A stretch of 64,000 nt of DNA from Paenibacillus curdlanolyticus YK9. Its GTDB lineage: Bacteria > Bacillota > Bacilli > Paenibacillales > Paenibacillaceae. Every line of letters begins with the position of its first letter. The first letter of the stretch is position 1. The stretch covers positions 35,486-99,485 of the forward strand of contig NZ_AEDD01000015.1 in NCBI RefSeq assembly GCF_000179615.1. Reading direction: 5' to 3'. Below, piece after piece: positions 58,491 through 64,000 of this stretch. A model generated the notes under the pieces. That model did not search any database and was not told the origin of the DNA. It was given only the letters and a program-made list of their open reading frames with translations. A program made the translations under genes and the position numbers.

Positions 58491-58841
58491 GTGCACGTAA
58501 TATCGATCGTAATTTCGGCTTTGCTCGGATTGATGTTTTTGATGGCAGGCATAATGAAGATGTCGGGTGTGAAGATGCACGTCGAAAACTTCCGCAAGCT
58601 GGGGCTGCCGCAATGGTTCCGCGTGTTTACGGGATTTTATCAGGTCGTATCGGCTGTGATCATTATCGTGGGCATCTGGGCAGACGGTGACAGCTGGTCC
58701 CTATGGGGCGGCTTGCTGCTGGCATTGACCATGCTTGTGGCGGTGCAGGTTCATATTCGCGCGAAGGATTCTGCCAAAGAAACGATGCCAGCCGCCGTGC
58801 TGTTCCTTCTTGCTGCTATCGTTGCGGCCATCAATCTGTAA
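58491..58841 (+). CDS. DoxX-like membrane protein
   Basis: A 116-residue protein from a GTG start, with four membrane helices (about 3-22, 45-64, 71-90 and 98-115). It has the DoxX-family features GLMFLMAGIMKMSG near the N-terminus and RVFTGFYQVVSA in the middle. DoxX proteins are linked to thiol stress and membrane oxidoreductase complexes. It lies 37 bases before a DsbA-family gene and shares its promoter. Confidence 0.85.
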   Translation: MHVISIVISALLGLMFLMAGIMKMSGVKMHVENFRKLGLPQWFRVFTGFYQVVSAVIIIVGIWADGDSWSLWGGLLLALTMLVAVQVHIRAKDSAKETMPAAVLFLLAAIVAAINL

Positions 58842-58878
58842 AGGCTAGAATAAGGGAATCGAAAGGAGTAGGATCTAT

Positions 58879-59604
58879 ATGCAAATTGAAGTATGGTCGG
58901 ATTTTGCTTGTCCCTTCTGTTATATCGGCAAACGCCGTTTAGAAGCGGGACTTGAGCAATTTGAACACAAGAATCATGTCGACGTCGTCTATCGCAGCTT
59001 CGAGCTAGCGCTGGACGCAGACGTTCATATTCCGCATGATGTGCACGACATGCTGGCGCAGAAGTATGGCATGACGCGTGAGAAGGCGGTTGAAATGAAC
59101 GCGAATCTCACCGAGCAGGCTGCGCAGGTTGGACTTGATTTCCGGTTCGACACGCTGGTGCTGACGAATACGTTCGACGCGCATCGGCTGTCGCATTTTG
59201 GCGGCCATTATGGCAAACGTTCGGAAGTGACGGAGCTTCTGCTCCGTGCGTACTTTACCGATTCCAAGCATCTGGGTGACCATGCGACGCTGTTGGACAT
59301 CGCAGAGGAAGCGGGGCTAGATCGCGAGGAAGCGGCGGAAGCGCTGCGATCGGGAAGATTTGCGGACGCGGTTCGGGCTGAAGAGCAGGAAGCGAACCAG
59401 CTGGGCGTACGCGGCGTGCCGTTCTATGTCATCAATCGTAAATACGCGGTGTCGGGCGCTCAGCCGCCAGAGGTGTTCTTGCAGGCGCTGCAGCAAGCAT
59501 GGGAGGATGCGAATCCGATTCAGCTTGTGAACACAGGCGGCTCGGCCGCTGGCGTATGCACGGATGATGGGTGCGCAATCGATGGAGAGCCATCGCGCGA
59601 TTAG
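58879..59604 (+). CDS. DsbA family oxidoreductase (FrnE-like)
   Basis: A 241-residue thioredoxin-fold protein without a signal peptide. The redox motif is CPFC (residues 11-14, SDFACPFCYIGKRRLE), and the cis-Pro region is GVRGVPFYVINRKYAVSGAQ (about 176-195). The C-terminal CTDDGCAID adds two cysteines, as in FrnE proteins. It is a cytosolic disulfide isomerase/reductase. It is in an operon with DoxX and next to an Rrf2 regulator, a compact redox-stress group. Confidence 0.92.
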   Translation: MQIEVWSDFACPFCYIGKRRLEAGLEQFEHKNHVDVVYRSFELALDADVHIPHDVHDMLAQKYGMTREKAVEMNANLTEQAAQVGLDFRFDTLVLTNTFDAHRLSHFGGHYGKRSEVTELLLRAYFTDSKHLGDHATLLDIAEEAGLDREEAAEALRSGRFADAVRAEEQEANQLGVRGVPFYVINRKYAVSGAQPPEVFLQALQQAWEDANPIQLVNTGGSAAGVCTDDGCAIDGEPSRD

Positions 59605-59640
59605 ATGATTAGAGTAGCAAGAGAGTATTGTGAAACAGCA

Positions 59641-59673
59641 GGCAGTCCCATAGTTTTAGGGGCTGTCTTTTTT
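59641..59673 (+). terminator. terminator of the doxX-dsbA operon
   Basis: GGCAGTCCC pairs with GGGGCTGTC, allowing G-T pairs, followed by six T. Confidence 0.8.
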
Positions 59674-59759
59674 ATGCTTGGAAATGGCATTCATAAAACG
59701 CTGCCGCTTGGAGATGGTACGTGTAGCAGGCATTTTACGTACGGCGAGGAGGTGGAGGA

Positions 59760-60047
59760 ATGAGCAGAAGAAACCGCAATCGGCTGCTTGTGCCAGAGGC
59801 GCGGCAGGGTATGAATGCCTTTAAGAGTGAAGTGATGCGGCGCGAGGGCTATGCTGTCGATCCGTCGCGACCAGACGACGTCAAATACGAAGTTGCGCAA
59901 TCGCTTGGCGTACCGCTCTCGCATGGCGATAATGGCGGGCTGACGACAGAGTCGGCGGGACGCGTCGGAGGCAAGATAGGCGGCTCTATGGTACGCGAGA
60001 TGATCCGGCTGGCGCAGCAGCGGCTGTCCGAGGAGCCGGGCGAATAG
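59760..60047 (+). CDS. alpha/beta-type small acid-soluble spore protein
   Basis: A 95-residue DNA-binding protein that coats and protects spore DNA. The conserved parts are RQGMNAFKSEVMRREGY, the germination protease site region KYEVAQSLGVPLSHGDNGGLTTESAGRVGGKIGG and MVREMIRLAQQ. It is longer than the usual 60-72 residues because of an extended basic N-terminus and a DPSRPDDV insert. GGAGGTGGAGG precedes the ATG. It would be made in the forespore under SigG. Confidence 0.93.
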   Translation: MSRRNRNRLLVPEARQGMNAFKSEVMRREGYAVDPSRPDDVKYEVAQSLGVPLSHGDNGGLTTESAGRVGGKIGGSMVREMIRLAQQRLSEEPGE

Positions 60048-60134
60048 GTGCAATGAATGACAGGTGACAGGGCTGCTGCCCTAGCGCTATGCGAAAATGG
60101 GATGTGCACGCACGCACGCACGAGCATGCAGCGC

Positions 60135-60208
60135 AAAAAAGCACCCTTAGCATCTAACCGAATCGCCCCATGTGGGGAGGTCGAATTGATCCTAAGGGTG
60201 CTTTCCGT
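60135..60208 (-). terminator. terminator of the siderophore-binding protein gene
   Basis: On the minus strand AAAGCACCCTTAG pairs with CTAAGGGTGCTTT around a long loop that contains a CCCCA-TGT-GGGG hairpin. It ends in six T. Confidence 0.85.
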
Positions 60209-60224
60209 TTTTATCTAATCCTTC

Positions 60225-61238
60225 TTATGCCTTCACGAGCGCTTTGAGCGCGTCGTCGATAATTTGTTGGTTCGCGATGTAGCCGCTGTACAGCCAACTG
60301 CTCGATGGCGCCAGCTCGTAGAGGTGGCCTGCTTTGACAGCCTTCAGGTTTTTCCACGTGTTCTGGTTGAGGACGGAGTCCGCTGCTTCTTTGTCGCTGT
60401 TGATCAGGAAGATATGATCCGCATCCAGCTCAGCGAGCTTTTCAGCCGAGATCGCATTCCAGTTCGCTTTTTGATCAGCAGGCAGCTCTTTGACGATGTT
60501 CGGTTGTGCCATGCCCAAATCCTTGTACAGCACTTCGCCGCTCGAACGCGTCTCGTCAACGATGTAGAACTTGCCGCCAACCAGCCAGAGAACGGCTGCG
60601 GATTGCTCGCCAATCGCTGCTTTGAGCTTGTCTTTCGCTTCGGATGCTTTGGCGTCATACGCTGCAAGATCCTTAGCTGTCTCATCCGATTTATTCAGCA
60701 ATTCGCCGATTTTGGTGAAAGCTGCGCGCCAGTTGTTGTTTACTTCTGCTCCGAGCACGTAGGTTGGAGCGATTTTGTTGTATTGGTCGTACAGACCTTT
60801 CTCGACTGCCGATTCCAGGCCAATGATGATCAGATCCGGCGCTAAGCCAACGACTTGCTCGACCGGCATGTCCCAACCGAGTGTCGGAACGCCTTCCAGG
60901 CCGCTTGCTTGCAGATAATCTTGAATGCCGTTAGAAACCGACCATTGTGCAACGGGTTTTACGCCGAGCGCAACGAGGTGGTCTTCCAGGTAAGAGCCGA
61001 GAACCTTTTGCGGATTAGCCGGGATCGTAACCTGATGGCCCATAGCGTCCGTAACAATCTTCGGTTCAGCTGCTTTCGTTTCATCTGTTTTGGCCGCATC
61101 TGCGCCTTGCGTCGATTCTGTCGTCGTTTTGTCGCTATCCGATGTTTTGTCCTTATCGCCGCAAGCCGCGAGGAACATCGTCAGGATAAGAATGCCCATT
61201 AATAGAACGCTTAGTTTACCGAATTTCTTGTTAAACAT
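60225..61238 (-). CDS. iron(III)-siderophore ABC transporter substrate-binding lipoprotein
   Basis: A 337-residue class III periplasmic-binding-type protein. Signal peptide with lipobox LAAC (Cys26), a Thr/Asp/Lys-rich linker (28-60), then lobes with VTDAMGHQVTIPANPQKVLG, LGVKPVAQW, LAPDLIIIG and ALVKA at the end. It captures ferric siderophores at the membrane surface. A Fur box lies upstream. No permease or ATPase gene adjoins it, so it must use a transporter encoded elsewhere. Confidence 0.93.
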   Translation of the reverse strand: MFNKKFGKLSVLLMGILILTMFLAACGDKDKTSDSDKTTTESTQGADAAKTDETKAAEPKIVTDAMGHQVTIPANPQKVLGSYLEDHLVALGVKPVAQWSVSNGIQDYLQASGLEGVPTLGWDMPVEQVVGLAPDLIIIGLESAVEKGLYDQYNKIAPTYVLGAEVNNNWRAAFTKIGELLNKSDETAKDLAAYDAKASEAKDKLKAAIGEQSAAVLWLVGGKFYIVDETRSSGEVLYKDLGMAQPNIVKELPADQKANWNAISAEKLAELDADHIFLINSDKEAADSVLNQNTWKNLKAVKAGHLYELAPSSSWLYSGYIANQQIIDDALKALVKA

Positions 61239-61329
61239 GCCGTAGCCCCCTGAGAATCTGTAGTTGTCATCGTGATGGTGCCAATTGTAATTTAGTGAAA
61301 CCGCCCGCAGGCTCTTTTATCCTCTCTCA

Positions 61330-61350
61330 TGATAATGAGAATTAATATCA
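61330..61350 (-). promoter_or_regulatory. Fur box of the siderophore-binding protein gene
   Basis: The plus strand reads TGATAATGAGAATTAATATC plus A, a good match to the 7-1-7 Fur pattern TGATAATNATTATCA. It lies about 95 bp before the start codon. Confidence 0.8.
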
Positions 61351-61371
61351 ATGTCAATGTCAAAAAAACGA

Positions 61372-62328
61372 CTACGGAAGTAGTCGCTTCATAATTTGCG
61401 TCGATAAATCCTCGAATACGGGACGATGAGCTGGCTGAGCATCGATCCGCTCGCCGTTCGCCAGCCGCAGCCATGTTGCGAAGGGGCGATCATCCTCATA
61501 GAGCTCGATCAGGCGTGCGCCGCGCGGCATATCATCCCGTCCATAGCCGCTAAAGCCAGTGGCGCGTCCATAGCAGAGGCGGATGCCATGCAGCGTACCC
61601 CAATAATCATTCACATGGTCATGTCCGACGAATACGCCTCGAACATCGCCGCGCTCCACCATTGCCGTGAACATGCCGGAATTTAGCTGAGGACTGCCGA
61701 CCCCTTCATAGTTATAGCCATGGCAAACGTGAAAATCCCACATCTGCTGAAATTCAGGCAATGGAATATGGAAAAAAGCAAACGCAGGCAGCGGCTTGCC
61801 CCCACGGACAGCTGCTTGATGCTTCGATTGCTCGACGTACCAGTCGATCTGGTCCCGTGAGATCCAGGCCGCATCACCGATTGCAGGCGGCGCGTAGCTG
61901 CCGGAATCCAGCAGATAAAGCACAGCGCCTGCCGCGCCGTCCTTGCCGATTATAGGGAGCATATAGTTGCCGATGCCGCAGGCTGCATGGCTTGCGGGGA
62001 CGACACAGCCCGGCAGTTCTTGTGCGAACGCGGTTATTTGCTCCTTCATCCCTTCCTCCGCATCGTGATTGCCGAAGACGAACGCCCATGGCACATGCCG
62101 ATCGGACGCGGCGGCGAACGCGTTCCTGAACGCGTCGCGATGGTCTTGAACGTATTCGCTGTGAATCATGTCGCCTGTAAATACGACGAGATCAGGCTGT
62201 TCTTGCTCTATGATTTGATTCATAAGATCGCGGGTTTGCGGATCGTCGGTTGAATGATTTTGCCAATGGAGATCGGTAAATTGAACGATGCGGAACGACC
62301 CGTCGGGCCGGAATTGCAAAGGCTGCAT
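61372..62328 (-). CDS. calcineurin-like metallophosphoesterase
   Basis: A 318-residue cytosolic phosphoesterase. The dinuclear metal motifs are FTDLHW (D-x-H, about 17-22), VVFTGDMI, VFGNHDAEEG, FFHIPLPEF and GVFVGHDHVNDYW. The layout fits purple-acid-phosphatase-like phosphohydrolases related to plant PAP28-type and yeast DCR2-type proteins. Substrate unknown. The gene lies between the Fur box and a tiny lipoprotein gene transcribed the other way; it is probably monocistronic. Confidence 0.9.
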   Translation of the reverse strand: MQPLQFRPDGSFRIVQFTDLHWQNHSTDDPQTRDLMNQIIEQEQPDLVVFTGDMIHSEYVQDHRDAFRNAFAAASDRHVPWAFVFGNHDAEEGMKEQITAFAQELPGCVVPASHAACGIGNYMLPIIGKDGAAGAVLYLLDSGSYAPPAIGDAAWISRDQIDWYVEQSKHQAAVRGGKPLPAFAFFHIPLPEFQQMWDFHVCHGYNYEGVGSPQLNSGMFTAMVERGDVRGVFVGHDHVNDYWGTLHGIRLCYGRATGFSGYGRDDMPRGARLIELYEDDRPFATWLRLANGERIDAQPAHRPVFEDLSTQIMKRLLP

Positions 62329-62497
62329 GAGGTTCTCTCCTTACAAATGACGAATAGAATCTATCTATATTTCACTATTGAGGAATTATGACAGCAGGAC
62401 GGGAGGGGATGGCAATTGCTAAGGAATTGTAAACGTAATTAATGACAATAATCATTGATTTGTATAGGAGGATTTCCGTGCAAGTTGAACGAATTAG

Positions 62498-62520
62498 TAT
62501 AATATAAAGCGCTTTCAATC
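62498..62520 (+). promoter_or_regulatory. -10 element and cre-like site of the tiny lipoprotein gene
   Basis: TATAAT at 62498-62503 is followed at once by ATAAAGCGCTTTCA, a cre-like palindrome across the expected transcription start. A clear -35 was not found. The AAAGCGCTTTCAAT core also occurs at the CBS gene promoter (32173). Confidence 0.5.
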
Positions 62521-62542
62521 AGATATAGAGGGGGAATTGATT

Positions 62543-62701
62543 ATGAACAAAAAGGGAAAAAAACGAATCCAGTCCGCTTTTCTCGTCGCGGTGGCCGCGC
62601 TGTCTCTTGCAACTGCATTGTCCGGCTGCGCTAGCGGGGATGCTGGAGCGAGAAGTCAAGACGCAACGCCTGAGAAGCAGCCGATCACGACAGGGGAATA
62701 G
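62543..62701 (+). CDS. very small lipoprotein
   Basis: A 52-residue protein with AGAGGGGG before ATG. Residues 1-28 are a lipoprotein signal (MNKKGKKRIQ, hydrophobic AFLVAVAALSLATAL) with lipobox LSGC, leaving a mature peptide of only about 24 residues (CASGDAGARSQDATPEKQPI...). No family is recognised. Its own promoter and cre-like site make it a credible gene; it may be a small envelope or signalling peptide. Confidence 0.65.
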   Translation: MNKKGKKRIQSAFLVAVAALSLATALSGCASGDAGARSQDATPEKQPITTGE

Positions 62702-62810
62702 AGCGGGGGATGCGCTGGCGAGGCGGCGGCACTACATTGTGCGGCTGCTATGCGTGAATCGCACAAGCTGCCCTTTCTAGCAATGCATAGGGTAGCTTGA
62801 GGTGAGAGAT

Positions 62811-63596
62811 ATGCATCCCAAAACTTATAGAAGCGCCGCAATTTGGGGCAAAAAGCGCGTGTGCCGTTATCTTGCAAGCGACGGCGCGCTGCAGCATCTC
62901 GTGCCGCAAACGAAGGCGCTGACGATGAACCATTTGCGGGAAATGCTAGATCACCATGCAGTTGTATACGTGAAGCCCGATATCGGCTCAATGGGAATCG
63001 GCGTGAATAAGCTGGCTCGAGCGGACGTCGGTTACACGCTATATGCAACGCAGTGGCGCAAACAGGTACAGCATACCTATGCAACCTTAACGGACTGTTA
63101 TAAGGCAATAAAGCGAAGAAGCTCATCTCCGATGATTATTCAAGAAGCTGTTGCGATCGATAGTGTCGGGACCAGCGAGCTGCCCTACGATATTCGGGCT
63201 ATGGTGCAGCGCAAGCCCGGCGGGCCCTGGACGTGTACGGGGTTTATGGTGAAGGTCGGTGCAGCTGGACGCATTGTGACCAATTATTATCAGGGCGGAC
63301 AGATATGGACGCTCAATCGCTTATGGAAGGAAAAAGGGTACGACGAAGCAATCGGCTCGTCGAGAACAGAGATGCTGAAAGCCAAGGCGCTGGAGGTTGC
63401 CCAGCTGCTGAGCCGCAAGAAGCAGGGGATGCGCGAGATGGGCATCGACTTCGCCTTTGACCGTGAGGGGCGGCTGTGGGTGCTCGAGGTAAACTCGAAT
63501 CATCCGCAATTTCACCCGTTAAAACGAATCGACCCGACCGCTTATCGGCGGATGATGTCGTTCGCTAGAGCTTACGGGCGACATGACGCCCAATAG
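62811..63596 (+). CDS. YheC/YheD family ATP-grasp protein
   Basis: A 261-residue protein starting at ATG 62811, eight bases after GAGGTGAG; a GTG at 62802 lies within that site. Marks of YheC/YheD endospore coat-associated proteins are VVYVKPDIGSMGIGVNKL, SPMIIQEAVAI, PYDIRAMVQRKPGGPWTCTGFMVKVG and the ATP-grasp metal site VLEVNSNHPQF. The usual family is 360-450 residues; this copy has only the ATP-grasp domain. It is probably made during sporulation; the ligation reaction is unknown. Confidence 0.88.
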   Translation: MHPKTYRSAAIWGKKRVCRYLASDGALQHLVPQTKALTMNHLREMLDHHAVVYVKPDIGSMGIGVNKLARADVGYTLYATQWRKQVQHTYATLTDCYKAIKRRSSSPMIIQEAVAIDSVGTSELPYDIRAMVQRKPGGPWTCTGFMVKVGAAGRIVTNYYQGGQIWTLNRLWKEKGYDEAIGSSRTEMLKAKALEVAQLLSRKKQGMREMGIDFAFDREGRLWVLEVNSNHPQFHPLKRIDPTAYRRMMSFARAYGRHDAQ

Positions 63597-63697
63597 CGGC
63601 GCTAGGTGTCTCTACGGCCGAATCGGCTGGGGGGCGCTTTTTTTTGTGTTTATTTAGCTAATGGCGGGGAGGAGGACGGGCAGGCAGGGAACCGCGT

Positions 63698-64000
63698 GAA
63701 CGCAGGCCAGCGGAGTGAATAGGGCATAGGAATCTGCCCTATTGGGCTGAACGCAGGCCAGCCGAGTGAATAGGGCATAGGAATCTGCCCTATTGGGCTG
63801 AACGCAGGCCAGCGGAGTGAATAGGGCATAGGAATCTGCCCTATTGGGCTGAACGCGGGCCAGCCGAGTGAATAGGGCATAGGAATCTGCCCTATTGGGC
63901 TGAACGCGGGCCAGCCGAGTGAATAGGGCATAGGAATCTGCCCTATTGGGCTGAACGCAGGCCAGCCGAGTGAATAGGGCATAGGAATCTGCCCTATTGG
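63698..64000. repeat. 51-bp tandem hairpin array 2, at least 6 units
   Basis: Units start every 51 bp (GAACGC at 63698, 63749, 63800, 63851, 63902 and 63953) and the array runs off the window. Each unit has TGCCCTATTGG and GAATAGGGCA, which pair as a hairpin, separated by CAGGCCAGC. Unit length, the CCCTATTGG/GAATAGGG arms and the overall plan match array 1 at 36450-37070, so they belong to one family. The open minus-strand frame is a by-product of the unit length. A GC-rich T-tailed sequence at 63620-63650 may terminate the YheC/D gene. Confidence 0.85.

Noticed and set aside
62440..62465. Possible second Fur box
   Set aside because: TGACAATAATCATTGA matches only about 10 of 14 fixed positions, too weak to list.
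63650..63982. 110-codon minus-strand frame through array 2
   Set aside because: Same reason as for array 1: repeated 17-codon unit without ribosome binding site or family match.

Overview
The window reads as chromosomal DNA of a spore-forming Gram-positive bacterium of the Paenibacillaceae type (Paenibacillus, Cohnella or a relative). Supporting signs are strong AGGAGG-type ribosome binding sites with many GTG/TTG starts, lipobox lipoproteins, an alpha/beta-type small acid-soluble spore protein, a YheC/YheD spore-coat ATP-grasp protein, an SLH-domain protein, tandem T-box leaders before ilvB, a SigO/RsoA-like split sigma factor, a YjlC-Ndh pair with a Rex-like site, and Fur- and CcpA-like operators. 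No rRNA, tRNA, CRISPR array, prophage or replication origin was seen.

Layout. 0.1-6.5 kb: two small membrane proteins (DUF2752, DUF4234), a TetR repressor divergent from a YhgE/Pip-like membrane protein with a cluster of operator-like repeats between them, the sigO-yvrJ-rsoA-like cluster, a stretch with SOS boxes, a lipoprotein and an AraC/GyrI regulator. 6.6-7.2 kb: non-coding repeats. 7.2-18.9 kb: flavin monooxygenase, lipase, epimerase, a secreted protein, an OmpR-type two-component pair, and a large secreted alpha-amylase with duplicated starch-binding modules and two cre/MalR-like sites upstream. 19-24 kb: the minus-strand operon ilvB-ilvN-crp-SDR behind two T-box riboswitches. 24-27 kb: an SDR gene remnant, two small orphan genes, palindromic repeats and an IS110 element whose leader folds over its own ribosome binding site. 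27-36.5 kb: MerR-MFS efflux pair, rlmN, YhhN, aldehyde dehydrogenase, CBS protein, MarR, an AbrB-type membrane protein with an MBL hydrolase, and TetR. 36.4-41 kb: a 51-bp repeat array, an APH-type kinase, a coiled-coil protein with a membrane-anchored polysaccharide deacetylase, and an IS3 relic. 41-53.5 kb: collagen-like protein, ndh-yjlC, secreted proteins, an alkyltransferase-like protein coupled to dbpA, a frameshifted gene, a molybdopterin oxidoreductase, a UDG-superfamily-like protein, a membrane-anchored methyltransferase, a cold-shock gene with an attenuator-like leader, FlxA-like and SLH proteins. 53.6-64 kb: non-coding repeats, a histidine-rich repeat protein behind an Fsr-type MFS gene, AraC, a beta-propeller protein, an Rrf2-DoxX-DsbA redox group, SASP, a Fur-regulated iron-siderophore binding protein, a phosphoesterase, a tiny lipoprotein, YheC/D, and a second 51-bp array running off the window.

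Most genes are small self-regulated modules (regulator beside target) rather than one pathway. The least explained signal is a family of 19-nt hairpins (7-bp stem, 5-nt loop, pattern YRTTGYA-N5-TRCAAYG). They occur three times as sets of four with nearly the same internal spacing (about 51, 73-84 and 51 bp) at 6.6, 19.2 and 53.8 kb, and as singles at 33.3 and 40.6 kb. Two other loci carry tandem 51-bp hairpin repeats and one carries a 39-bp hairpin array. The first 143 bases hold no gene I can support.
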